DNA from: Liolophura sinensis
Lineage: Eukaryota > Mollusca > Polyplacophora > Chitonida > Chitonidae
Assembly (NCBI RefSeq): GCF_032854445.1
Contig: NC_088303.1
Location: 11,043,501-11,107,500 of the forward strand
Length of the DNA stretch: 64,000 nucleotides
Reading direction: 5' to 3'
Shown here: piece after piece, positions 24,402-35,444 of the stretch
Layout of the letters: the number at the start of each line of letters is the position of its first letter
Position numbering within the stretch: position 1 is the stretch's first letter
The notes under the pieces: model-generated
Database searches by the model: none
Told to the model about the DNA's origin: nothing
The model's input: the letters and a program-made list of their open reading frames with translations, nothing else
Position numbers and translations under genes: made by a program

Positions 24402-24670
24402 TGGTATTACAAGCAAGCGACTGGAGTGGACAGCTTATGCTCGATGATGGCAGAAATCTCCCGTGATGCAGAGCTCAGTCGGCGGTACACAAACCACTCT
24501 CTCCGCTCCACCGCAGCCACTATTCTGAGCCACCCTGGTGTTGGAATATAGGGTATAACGCCCGTAACTGGCCACCGGAACGAGTCCAGCCTGAGGAGTT
24601 ACATACAGCGACAGCTCCTCTGTAGAACAACGCCGCACTTTGAGCAGTGTTTTACACTCAACCGTTGTTT
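24402..24670 (+). pseudogene. Crypton/DUF3504-type tyrosine recombinase relic
   Basis: The + frame containing the ATG at 24,447 reads WYYKQATGVDSLCSMMAEIS upstream and through it, then LSRRYTNHSLRSTAATILSH. After one in-frame TAG (24,549-24,551) it continues with TPVTGHRNESSLRSY. This matches the catalytic C-terminal half of eukaryotic tyrosine recombinases of the Crypton / DUF3504 group: HxxR (HSLR), the later GHR, and the nucleophile Tyr (24,600-24,602). The N-terminal half and termini were not found. It is a relic because of the stop and its isolation. The overlapping minus-strand 115-codon frame at 24,435-24,782 is probably a shadow. Confidence 0.6.
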
Positions 24671-24797
24671 CCTCCCAGTCGTCGGATGCCTTTGTGACTT
24701 GTGTCAGCGCGCCTGGCTCCATACCTACCGTGACCCCCACACAGGAGCTGTAGGCCTGAGTCTTCCGCAATCGGCTCCACATGGCTACAGACCCCCA

Positions 24798-25094
24798 TTA
24801 AGTTTCCATCAGCGACAATGTTAACGTTAAGCGTTGTAGCTCAGCCCGAAACATTCCGTTGTCAATAAGCTTTGGTGCATACCTGCCACAGCCTGTGAGA
24901 AAGAAGCCATTAAAATCTTGACACAGGTTGACCGTTAAAATCTGGACCTTTCTATGCCGGCAGCTGGGAGGGATGCCCAGCAACGCCAAGGGGACGTCGC
25001 TCGCAGCCTCATCACCACCTATCTCCTTGTGACCTCTCGCCCAGAATTTCAAACTTTCATCAGTAAAAGTCATACCTGCCCAAAGCTTAGACAA
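24798..25094 (-). other. GC-richer open frame of unknown status
   Basis: A 98-codon minus-strand frame in a stretch visibly richer in G+C than its surroundings and contiguous with the recombinase relic. No motif recognised. It could be a gene fragment, part of the decayed transposon read on the wrong strand, or non-coding. Confidence 0.2.
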
Positions 25095-25627
25095 TTTCCA
25101 TCATTTTGATACCAAGCATGCACCTGTGCACCACAAACGGCAGGCTGGCATCAAAAAAGACTTTACACCCTAAAACATACATAAATACATACCCTCCCGA
25201 AAAACGGAAGTTGTAGTGGGGGTCTTTGTCCACATGGTCATCAAATTCTCAGCAAACGCTACCAACTCAGGAGACACCTTCCATTTAAGCTTCAGTTGAA
25301 TCTACAAGTTTCTCCACGAAAGAAATTGTTCAGTTCTGACTTTTTTATTAGTTTGACCTAAAATCATCATTCCAAAGCTGTTACGTTCAAATTTAGAGCT
25401 CGAACATTAAGAGGTGTTGGCGGGGAAATATGCATTTATTGGTCAATAACTGTCACGTGCCCCGTTCTGATCGGATGATTTATTCTCACCCATTCCATTG
25501 ACATGAACTTGCCCAACATCATAACAAAACTACCTAGACAGTTACAAATTAACAAAGAGGAGAGACTGTTTTCTTTAAGTGTTATTTTTCTCCTAATGTC
25601 TCAGTTATTTCATAATGGTATGTTTGA

Positions 25628-25773
25628 AGAGAAATAAAACATAGATTGCCATGCTCAAATCACCAAGACAATGCACAGCAGATCGGAGTTGTCCAATGTT
25701 TGAGAACGAGGGGCAGCAGGCTGTTCATTAACTTGGTGATTTGAGCATGGCAAACTACGTTTTCTTTCTTAAA
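25628..25773. repeat. Foldback repeat (22-bp perfect core arms)
   Basis: TTGCCATGCTCAAATCACCA(AG) at 25,646-25,667 is exactly reverse-complementary to 25,732-25,753. Similarity continues imperfectly on both sides (GAAATAAAACATAGA against the complement of TACGTTTTCTTTC, and AATG.ACAGC inward), giving arms of about 40 bp. A related half-arm (GTCATGCTCAAATCTTCTGA) lies near 22,650. It looks like a MITE or hairpin-forming element. Confidence 0.7.
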
Positions 25774-26084
25774 TAAAATTGGTTTGATATGTACAAATAC
25801 ATTTCTGTTCGCATTATAATAACACTTAAATATGTCAGGCTTATAAACGCTTAGTGTTTTACGGTCAAATGCAAAGTGTTTCAGTTATAAACAGAGAGTG
25901 CTTTACTTCAAAACAATGATCTTTAAAACACTAAAGGTGTCTTTAAGCTTGTCCCGACTTTGAAAACACTTTCCATGTTTATAAATAAAACGCTTTTTTG
26001 AATATGCAGGTAACATTTGGCCGGTTACAAGGCCAGTTGATGACTCTCTTACTTAAAAAAAATTCTGCATCTGTAAGTGTATAA

Positions 26085-26290
26085 TTTTACGTGTCGTTAG
26101 TCGATGTTTCTTACACACTACGTCTGCTTCATCGCCAAATTTTCCCGCGCCCTATTAAGGACACCAAGGTAATGGAGGACGATGCTGGTGCTCGAGGACC
26201 AGGAGGCAGACCTTCTGGAAAACAACTTTCTCGGAATCTGCCACAGTGGAAAGTATACGCCAACCAACTAAACCAAACTAATATACAAAC
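26085..26290 (+). pseudogene. C1q-locus exon 2 fragment (ancient, + strand)
   Basis: The upstream words TTTCTTACACACTACGTCTGC match the sequence just before exon 2 in the C1q copies at 40.3 and 50.76 kb. Downstream, GGRPSGKQLSRNLPQWKVYA parallels the Gly-rich linker and the start of the C1q domain (QGRPSSRQLPRKLPQPEVYV) of the intact gene. The C1q domain itself is missing after ANQ. It shows that the C1q cluster once extended further left. Confidence 0.65.
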
Positions 26291-27027
26291 ATAAGAACCA
26301 TTAGCAAAGGAACGTTCGTATACCAGCCTTTTTACCTACTTGCATAAGAAATTAAGGTAAGGGATGGGACCTCGTTTTAGGCATGTGGCAGATAGTGCTT
26401 TCAGTTGCCGGTGCTTCTTACGGCGTTTTAGTGGTATTAATATTACCAGAATGTCCCAGGTATAGAAAGATTGAAGAGTTTAACCAAAAAGCGCTACACT
26501 CTGAAGCACAACTACCAAGTGATAAATGTGAATAAATGCAAATGAAGATAAGATTTTTCAGCATTTCAGTCACATAGTGGCTATACATATATAAAACGTC
26601 ACAAGTAATGACGTCATGATGTCGTCATTTTAGTTACGATACCCCGAGTGAGTAGAGTCACTATATTCTGAAGGTGACTATGTATAAAAACTATTAAGGA
26701 GTAATTTTCACCAGGCCCCGTCTTTCTCGTTCACATAAATGGTATATTGACGACCTGCTAGCTTTACGCAAATATGTAACAAAGGCTCTGGAAGATATTA
26801 ACCTACCTTTCTACCTAAGGAAATCACAGACTCTCCAGAAGGAAGATGGTATTGGTTACTTTTAGTATTTCAAGAAGCCGGTTACGCTTGACCAATTGCG
26901 AAACACCACCCTGTTGTCGCTGCTTTGCTTTTACTCTGTGTGTTGTACGTCAATAATTATGTTGTATTCCTGCATAAGCCAGGATTCTTCTGAAGGGCTA
27001 AGCATCGCCGAGGTAGCCTATCCCTAG
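26291..27027. other. No feature seen
   Basis: Intergenic. Short frames only; no protein or repeat family recognised. Confidence 0.5.
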
Positions 27028-27930
27028 TTTATTTACTACATGTACATAAGGTCTTGAAATTGGAAATTGCTCAAACATAAATGGCATAGTCCCGAACTGC
27101 TTTATTTTTGTTAAGCATTTATATTTGAGAACTTTTTCATTTATATTATAAGCCCCAGGTGATGAAAACAAAGCTTTACAGAAAAAGCCAGATGTTTTTA
27201 ATAAAAAGAAAAGTTTCTTCTAAACACTTTATCCCTTATCGGATCAGAGGGAAAGCAAAAAAAAAACAACAATACAAACAGATTTGACAATAAAATCCAA
27301 CTCAATTCAGGCATGTATGCATGAGTCAGGCCTATCCATAGTGTAACAGTTATTACATATAGGGCAAAATTCCATCCATAAAGATTACCTATAATGTAAT
27401 AATGAATCCATTATGTGTAGTAAGTGCTACCCGTATAATGTCATACCCTTGACCAAAAATAACATTTGGCATAAATTCCTGTACATTGGAATGTAAAGTA
27501 GAAAGCACAAAGTACAGAAGTACAGATATAATCCCTCTGGTTGAGAAGGGCTGATGTTTTCTCCAGAGTATGGGTTGTTATAGAATACTTTGATGTTGTG
27601 GCGATTGTTGTAGTGTTGTAGTGATATTAAGTTCCTCTACAAGAACCTAATGGGAACAGTTCTTCCAGTAAATGTAACAATAATAGGAGATTTGTGCACA
27701 AGTAAAGCTGCAGACATGTACTGAAATACCGATGTATTGATCATAAAATCAACCAATTTACCTAATATACAAATAAATAAATAAGTAAATGAATAAATAA
27801 ATGAAAAAGAATTATGCATTTCAACACCTTATATCGATGTGAATCGTTATCCACTCGCTAAATGGACATTGGTTTGTTGGCTAATAGACGATAAATAAAC
27901 TATCCCAAACTCAACTGAAGTCGTTCAGCT

Positions 27931-28395
27931 ACGTATGCCACAACTCTACAAAGATTCCAAAAAGGCATCAGTCCCAAGTTCAAGCTCGATTTACGGCGGA
28001 ATCTGGAAGCTGTACCACCAAACTTGTAGTTGCTCTCTTAACGAAGGTATTGCAAAAAGTACAATCAGAAAAAGTACTTCAGCAAAAACAACACAAAAAC
28101 TCTCTTGAAAACTGCTAACGTCTCACTGAAGAACTAGACAGTCAAATACATATAACGTATCGTCATATGTCTACTTGGGATTTCTCCACTCTTTGTACTA
28201 CAATTCCTTTGTCAGTCATACGGGACGGAAATCAAAACAGAAGGAATCGTTTGTCGACCTACATCAAACATGTTAGAAGTAACATCTAAATGTGACCAAA
28301 GGCTCGAGTCTGTGATATACTGTTTTGAGCCAAAGCCAGGTGCTCAGGATTGCTTGGAGAGTTTACACGCTCAAACAAACCACTGATCACTACCA
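27931..28395 (+). pseudogene. Reverse-transcriptase relic, + strand
   Basis: Decayed coding sequence with frameshifts. MPQLYKDS and, in another frame, ARFTAESGSCTTKLVVALLT match the N-terminal RT blocks of non-LTR / Penelope-like elements. A later block ends ESVIYRF/CDILF-like. The same material lies in the opposite orientation at about 29,000-29,600, so this is one arm of a large inverted pair. Confidence 0.55.
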
Positions 28396-28505
28396 TCTCT
28401 AGTTTAAACCAGCTTTATTACATATATTAGTTTACTATATGATGACAATCTTAAATACGGGTACAACATTTGTAGGTGTACGATCACAATCTCCCAGTTA
28501 GCAGC

Positions 28506-28618
28506 GTTGTTTAAGCTACATGGTAACGTTCACTACCTAAAGTGTTGTTGAAGCTACATGGTAACGTTCACTACCTAAAGTGTTGTTTAAGCTACCTGGT
28601 GATGTTCACAACCTAAAG
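28506..28618. repeat. 38-bp tandem repeat, three copies
   Basis: GTTGTTTAAGCTACATGG followed by TAACGTTCACTACCTAAAGT, three times with small changes. It is repeated in copy B at 62,556-62,668. Confidence 0.9.
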
Positions 28619-28962
28619 ATGGAACAATGAGCGTTGATGCTCATAGTCCTGACATCGGCGGTACCATCGCCATTTTCCATTCAGTTTACACTCGTATGTT
28701 AATTTGAATTTATCCTTACAGTTTTTTTTATGACATAAGATGCCCATTTTAACGGTTGGAGATTTATATACGTATGTCTCCCCAAAAGATCAGTGATGAC
28801 TTGAAAGTGAATGTATTTTTAAGGACTAATTACAGACATATAGGAATATGTATAAATAGTTGACATTTTGTTCACAGATGTCCATTTGGTGCCCGATGAT
28901 TGCTTTACGTTATACCGCTGAAGAACGAAATATCCCACGTGGCTGGTGACCCATGTATGTAG

Positions 28963-29760
28963 TTAAACTGAAGAGGGCTGTGTTGCCTTCGACGTGATGC
29001 AGCAGTGACCGATTTTATTAAACGTCGATACCATTAGTGATAAAATTCTGTCAATTAAATCTGTGTAAGGAATTGTAGTATGAAGAGTGGAGAAATCCCG
29101 AGTAGACATATGACGACACGGTATACGTATTTGACTGTCTAGTTCTTCAATGAGACGTTTGCAGTTTTTAAGAAAGTATTTGCTGTTGTACAGAAGTAGT
29201 TTTCTCTGACTGTACTTTTGCAATACCTTCGTTAAGAGAGTAAGAGTTAAAAGAGATTTTTTTGTAAAGGTTTCGAGCTCCGAGAGGACAATTTTCTAAT
29301 TAGCTCTTATATTTATGTTTTTCGGCTCTGAAGACTTCGGACCAACTTTTGCAATACCTTCGTTAAGAGAGCAACTACATGTATAAGTTTGGTGGTACAG
29401 CTTCCAGATTCCGCCGTAAATCGAGCTTGGTCTTGGGATTTATTTTTGTACAATTGTGGCATATGTACGGATGTATCCCTCTGGTTGAGACAAGGCTGAT
29501 GTTTTCTCCAGAGTATGGTTTGTTATACAATACGTTGATGTTGTGGCGATTGATGTACTGATATTCAGCTCCTCTACAAGAACCTGATGGGAATAGTTCT
29601 TCCAGTAAATATAACATTATTAGGAGATTTGTGCACAAGAAGAATAATTTGAAAGCCATCAATATGAAGGTTATCAAGCACCTTTCGCGCTGTAAAGCCC
29701 TTCAGAACTTGTTTGACTGTCTTGTGAGCATCGGTATTCGTATAAAGGATTGGATACACG
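28963..29760 (-). pseudogene. Reverse-transcriptase relic, - strand (unit 1)
   Basis: Reading right to left: VLDNLHIDGFQIILLVHKSP and NNVIFTG (about 29,700-29,580), MPQLYKN (near 29,460), ARFTAESGSCTTK (near 29,410), then STRDFSTLHTTIPYTDLIDR and ILSLMVSTFNKIGH (about 29,100-28,990). These follow the block order of animal reverse transcriptases with DFSTLYTTIP and GIPMGTxCAPLLADL motifs. Several frameshifts and stops mean no intact protein. Assignment to Penelope-like or other non-LTR elements is uncertain. Confidence 0.6.
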
Positions 29761-30424
29761 AATTTTTTCTTTACAACCTTGGACCAAATGTCAATGCCTG
29801 AAGGTTCTACCTTCTCCCCTTTAGACTAATTTTTTCTTAAGAATTCAAGCTCTGGAAGGACAATTTTCCAGTTAGCTCTTATATTTATGTTTCCCGGCTG
29901 TGAATACTTCGGACCAATCACCATTACTTACAACATTAAGGTTACTAGTCATGAGATGTTTCCAGGGATTGAAACTAAAGTCTGACGATGCACAGTCACA
30001 AATGTATCGCCCAGATGTATACTTAGACGCGGAATTATATCTCTTGGATGCGATGTGTTCGGTGTATTAGTGGGAATTATGCATATTTGGACTCTCGTAT
30101 GTTGAAACAGAAAGTGTAGAACTGGACGTTGCTCAATATTTTAAGAGAAAGTGCATAGAATAATGTGCGTAGAGCGTGTATGCAATATGGTTGTTTCAGA
30201 CAAACCTACAGGATAGTTCACAGTCATATTGCTCTGAACCGACTTCCTTAACTTCCTCACACCATGGCACTCGAACGGCTGTGTTGTGTTAATGTCGTGT
30301 TATTGACTAGATGTTAGGTTGCCAACGGGTCACATTCTACAGAGAAATATACTGCTGACAACTTGTATATATACAAATGTCCTTTATAATTCTTGACAAC
30401 TGGTTTAGTTTTAACCGTTACCGA

Positions 30425-30740
30425 CTGAGGACTGGTACATTTTACCATTAGAGGGTGCGGGGTGGTATATTTTAATAGTAACGGGTTCGAATTGCTTTAT
30501 ATTGCCATCAGCGGGTGAGAACTGGTATATTTTACCGTTGGCCTTTGTAGACTGGTATATTTTACCATTAGCGGATGAGGATTGGTATATTTTACCATCA
30601 GTTTGTGAGGACTGGTATATTTTACAATCAGTGGGTGAGGATTGGTATATTTTACCATCAGTTTGTGAGGACTGGTATATTTTACCATCAGTGGGTGAGG
30701 ATTGGTATATTTTACCATTACCGAGTGTAGACTTAAATAC
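30425..30740. repeat. 30-bp minisatellite, about 10 copies
   Basis: Unit approximately GAGGACTGGTATATTTTACC + ATCAGTTTGT. A unit of 30 keeps frames open on both strands (YILPSVGEDW on +, KYTNPHPLMV on -), so the long frames here are artefacts. It lies just 3' of a C1q copy; the equivalent array is at 35,445-35,890. Confidence 0.93.
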
Positions 30741-31626
30741 GAATTTCGGATGCATCTTTAGAACGTTTTAGGAGATCTTCATGATCCACTCTAATTATTC
30801 ACACCAAAACATCCCGCTTGAAATGTTTTCATTCTTAAAGAAACACCACCAGCAAACCATTTTAAATTATTGTTTACTCTTTCTGATTCTTTGGGCGGTG
30901 GACGTTCTTTGTCTTGCCGTTTTGCGCTGTCAAACGTTCGTTGAAGACCAGTTGTTTACCACCAATACGCTGTGCATATCTGTACGTCACATGTGGGAAT
31001 GTTCGTCCGTAACTTGCCAAAGGGTTTACACCAGGAATTCCGTTTCACTTCATGCATAAACCTGAGCGCGGTCGTAGGATAGGTAGACGAGTCTTTAGTA
31101 AACAATAACAAAACCAGTAAAAATATTTAAATCAAAGTATTATTTCCTTTAACGATGTGGTTTCAAGTTTTAGACATGTTATACATCATATAGGTCTTTT
31201 TCGAAAATATTGAATAAATCATACCTGTAGCTTTTACCTTGAAAATGACAAACGTAACGTACCTAACAGAATAATCAGTAAATCATCACCTGCATGCAGT
31301 AAACAAAACACGGAGAACGAATTAAGTCTTGAAAAGGATATTTTAATTCCAACTTAATATAGTCAACATGACATCGAAAACTGTTACATGATGGCTGTAG
31401 AGAACATTTTAACAGAGGAAAGTTTGTTGAAAGTTGATTAGGAATAAGTGTAGCTATGAATGATGACGTTGGGCGTGGTAGATGTTTGTTTAACTTTTGT
31501 GTGTAACTACTTCACAATTTGCTTGCACTTGACTTGAGATACAAATTACAAACAACACTTCCCATGCATAGACATTATCTCTTTGAAACTGAGGGAGTAA
31601 CCAAAAAGTTATACGACAAAGATCAT

Positions 31627-33227
31627 TTACCATTTGTCCATTGGTACAGCTCTGGGGATTTTCAGATCCGTGAATCTACCCGGTTTAACCAGAGACACGC
31701 TGAAGCTACAGAAACCGTTATTCTCACAGCCAATGATGGTTCCTTCACGACCGACAACACTGAGCTGGTCAAACTGGTCAAGGTAGAGGACGGCGGAGTT
31801 GGAGGCCGTGACACAATCACCTTCTGCCTTGGCCGAGTTGACGACTTCTCCGTTCTGGGTCAGATCCACATGGGCCTCTTTGGTGCTGCCTTTCTTGCTT
31901 TGTACGTGATAGTTGATGGAATAGATTCCTGGGACAGGAGCAGTGAAGACACCATATTCTGTGTTGTACCCGCCATTGATGTTTGTGATGATGTTGTCAA
32001 AGCCAACAGGTGCGGTTTTATAGAAGTACTGGTCAATTGTTCTGGCCACAGATGTGGCCACGGCGTCCTGAGGGTTGACGTATACTTCCGGCTGAGGCAG
32101 TTTCCGGGGAAGTCGGTCAGACGGGAAACCAGATTGTGAAACAGATATGGTGTGAAAGAAGCACTGAGGAATGAGATGCATAAAAATTAACATATTGGTG
32201 CTGAATAGTGTACATGAGTGGCCATCAAAGACCAATCAAGTCATTTACCTGGCAGCTTATTACCTGAAGTCGATGTGCATTCCGAACGAGACGACTGTTC
32301 CCTCTGGGAGAAGGTGCAGAACTCAAACAGCTGTATCCAAGATTTTCTCCAGATCAGAATATGTTTTAAGAACTGATTTACATCGTGATAACATAGTTTA
32401 AGTTTAAGTAAATAACCTAATGAAAGGATGTGTCTGTTTTTGGAAGAGCTGAAGAAGGTTTGCTAGCCTAACACTAACTACCCAAAGCCCTGGAGGCTAT
32501 ATCATGGTGATAAATGTTATCACCTCACTTCAATGGAGCAATTATAACAAACTGTGATTATTCCAGGTTATAAAGGTATTATATAGCCTAAACATGGTCA
32601 TAGGTTTCTGATCTATATTTCTGTGCTTCCATTTTCATTTAGCAGCAAATTTTTACCACTTGGGTGGCATTAATTTCCACGCAAAGCATATGTCAAGCTT
32701 AGACCTAAGTTTCATTATCACACAGCACAAAATGTTTTAAAGCTTAGTGAATGAGTCAGTATCTAAGATAATTTACATATACATTCTTTCTTACGGTCAG
32801 TTATCTAACAGTGACCACATCCATCTGTCTGACCGCTTCGTGGGGTAAAGAGCGTCAGTCTCAGAGCATGCAAACAGGGCCGCTTGGACGAGTGTTAGTA
32901 TAAAGTGACTTGGTGGGGTTTCATGTTGCGTTGTCTTCGCCATGGTGCTTCAGTGGGGGCAGCTCATTGACGCCATAGGTTCACGCTACCACAAGAAGAC
33001 GGAGTATATGTATACACACATAATCATCGTCAAATGACATAAACAAAAAAGTATTGCTAAGTACGACTTAAAACCCCAAGGATACATATACATGCTCCCC
33101 TTTTAACCAGCTATTCAGTTATTATTTTTGTAATAAAATAATTATCATTGTATAACATTCTCCACGGCATGATATGCCTGACAGGTAAACATACGATGGC
33201 CAACATGACAAGAGTCAGGGACGTCAT
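31627..33227 (-). pseudogene. C1q-domain gene, copy A (defective)
   Basis: Exon 2 (about 32,120-31,627) encodes a full C1q domain (from PQPEVYVNPQDAVATSV, through GVFTAPVPGIYSINYHV and CENNGFCSFSVSLVKPG, to a stop after VPMDKW). The Gly-rich segment is absent, and the position of the intron acceptor reads TCTG instead of TCAG. Exon 1 survives only as 38 nt after the ATG (33,227-33,190): the rest of the signal peptide and the splice donor are deleted, and intron sequence follows directly. The promoter is conserved with copy D, including an AATATAAG TATA variant near 33,330. Probably cannot make a secreted product. Nearly identical to copy C over exon and intron. Confidence 0.8.
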
Positions 33228-33360
33228 GTTTGTAGGTTGATCTGAGGACTCACAAGTAATTCTTTTTCAAAAAGAGTTGTGTAAAACTGTTCCAGAAGCT
33301 TTGTGTTGTCTCCGGTACACCTGGTCACTTATATTCACGCTGAGTAGGGTGGGGACTACA
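33228..33360 (-). promoter_or_regulatory. Promoter of C1q copy A (conserved with copy D)
   Basis: The complement of 33,228-33,360 matches 49,400-49,545 closely: CCCCACCCTACTCAGCGTG, a TATA element altered to GAATATAAG, and TGACCAGGT and AACACAAAG in the 5' leader. It drives a gene with a damaged first exon. Confidence 0.55.
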
Positions 33361-33949
33361 TAATTTACCTTGAGGAATATTTTATTTGCAATATGGGCTT
33401 CGTTATTAGTGAAAAGAAATGAGGAAAGAAACACGGTTTAGTGTTATATAATATGCAGTTTCAATTCAATGGTTACGTTATAGGATCGATCTTATTTTTC
33501 ATTTTAGCCCTAGTCAAATGCTACTATATTGATTATACCTGAAAACAGGAGATTACACGTCTTCTGGTTTTATTCTTATAACGAGTGTTTGCTCTTTGAT
33601 GCTCTTCATAGAGAAGAATTTCGAAACATATGAGATGGTTTTTTTGTTCAACCTTCATAGTTTTATATCAGATTTAATGATAATTTCTTATTTGATGAGT
33701 GTTCCTGTCAATGTAATTAACATGCATACAGCTCTCAGCGTCTTTTAGCACGAAATCAGATGATTTGGTGTTCAGTTTTTAAAAAGGCTGACTACATCTA
33801 AACCTAAACAGTCTTTTGTTACTGATGTTAGGGCCAAGTCATCGACTATGAAACGTTTTATGATGTAATCTGTGTCATAATTGTGGGTGGTGAGCCAAAA
33901 CAAATAAAATGACCGAGGAAATTTACTGTGATTTTTTCAGATGGTGACT

Positions 33950-34195
33950 GATTTATAAATGTCTATTTTACAGCTGATGGATGATGTACGAGTGTCCTTT
34001 CAACAGCTTGTGATAGATGTACGAATACCCACTTCGCAGCTGGTGATTAATGTACGAGTTCCCACTTCACAGCGAGTGATCGGTGTATGAGAGTAATTGG
34101 TATTTGAGTGTCTACTTAACAACTGTGTCTGATCTATAAATGTTCACTTTACTGGAGATTGGTCCATGAATGTCCACTTAACAGCTGGTGATTGA
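33950..34195 (-). repeat. 33-bp minisatellite, degenerate
   Basis: Diverged units built on CAGCTGGTGATTAATGTACG + AGTTCCCACTTAA. It directly follows the RT relic on its 3' side, as does the better-preserved array at 52,355-52,560 on the other strand. Confidence 0.7.
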
Positions 34196-34196
34196 T

Positions 34197-34850
34197 CTAG
34201 GGTATTCTCTTAACAAAGGAAATTTTGGTCTTTGTACAAATATAGAACCATATTAAATGTATGAGATCACCCAAAAGGAGAGCACAACTGGTACTCATCG
34301 GAATAAATGTACACTGGTGATATATGATTTCACCTAATTTCACACAGATGTTATTAAAGAGAAATTCATGCAACTCGACGAACAAGGAAACATCCCATAA
34401 ATGGTGACCCTTGTATGTAGTGGAACTGAAGAGGGCTTTGCTGCCTTCGAAGTGATGTACCGGTGACCGGTTTTATTAAACGCCGATACAATTAGTAATA
34501 AATCTCTACCAGTAAAATCTGTGTAAGAAATAGTATTATAGAGAGTTCGAAAAATCCCAAGTAGACATAGGCTGATACGGTATATGTATTTGAGTGTCTA
34601 GTTCTTCAGTGAGAGGTGTGCAAGTTTTAAGAAAGTTTTCGCAGTTATACAAAAGCACTTTCCCTGAATATACTTAGTTAAGAGAATAACTACAAGTTTG
34701 ATGGTACAGCTTCCAGACCTCGCCATAGATCGAGCTTTGTCTGGGGATTTATGCTGTTTTGAATCTTTGTAGAGTTGTGGCATATGTACGGATATACCTT
34801 CTGGTTGTGAAAGGGCTGGTGTTTTCTCCAGAGTATGGGTTGTTATAGAA
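34197..34850 (-). pseudogene. Reverse-transcriptase relic, - strand (unit 2)
   Basis: Blocks on the minus strand: MPQLYKDSK (near 34,780), ARSGSCTIKLVVILLTK (about 34,740-34,680), and FVELHEFLFNNICVKLGEII then FIPMSTSCALLLGDLIHLI (about 34,385-34,240), the counterpart of the RT block GIPMGTxCAPLLADLFL. The gene is broken by stops. It is more complete towards the RT palm than unit 1. Confidence 0.65.
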
Positions 34851-35444
34851 TACGCTGATGTTGGGGCGATTGTTGTAGTTATATTAGGCTCCTCTACAAG
34901 AACATGATAGTAATAATTCTTCCCAGAAATATAATATTAATCATCATTATTTACAATATTAAGGTTGTTAGTCATGAGAAGTTTCCAGGGATTGAAGCTA
35001 AAGTTTGACAATGAGCAGTCACAACTGTAGTGCCCACATGTATAATTAGACGGGCAATTATATATCTTGGATGTGATGTGTTCAGTAGGAATCAGTAGGA
35101 ATTACGCATGTTGGAGACTCTCGTATGTTGAAACAGAAAGTGTAGAACTGTACGTTACTTGTGTGATCACTTTACTCAATATTTTAAGAGGAATTGCATA
35201 GAATAATGTGCGTAGAGCGTGTATGTTATATGGTTGTTTTAGACAAACCTACAAGATAGTACACAGTTACGTCTTCCTTAACTTCCTCCCACCATGGCAC
35301 TTGAACAGCTGTGTTATGTTAATATCGTGTCATTGACTAGATGATAGGTTGCCAACGATTCACATTCTGCAAAGAAATATACTGCTGACAACTTGTAAAT
35401 ATATACAAATGTCCTTTATAGTTCTTGACAACTGACTTAGTTTT

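Larger units (their letters stand above)
27028..30339. repeat. Segmental duplication, copy A (partner 61,022-64,000)
   Basis: Long, nearly identical direct repeat of 61,022 to the window end. It contains reverse-transcriptase relics in both orientations and a 38-bp triple repeat. Differences from copy B: about 408 bp (27,523-27,930) is inverted, and about 300 bp at about 28,735-29,090 is absent from copy B. Confidence 0.9.

Noticed and set aside
24435-24782. 115-codon minus-strand frame
   Set aside because: It overlaps the tyrosine recombinase relic on the other strand, which carries recognisable catalytic motifs. No motif was seen on this strand.
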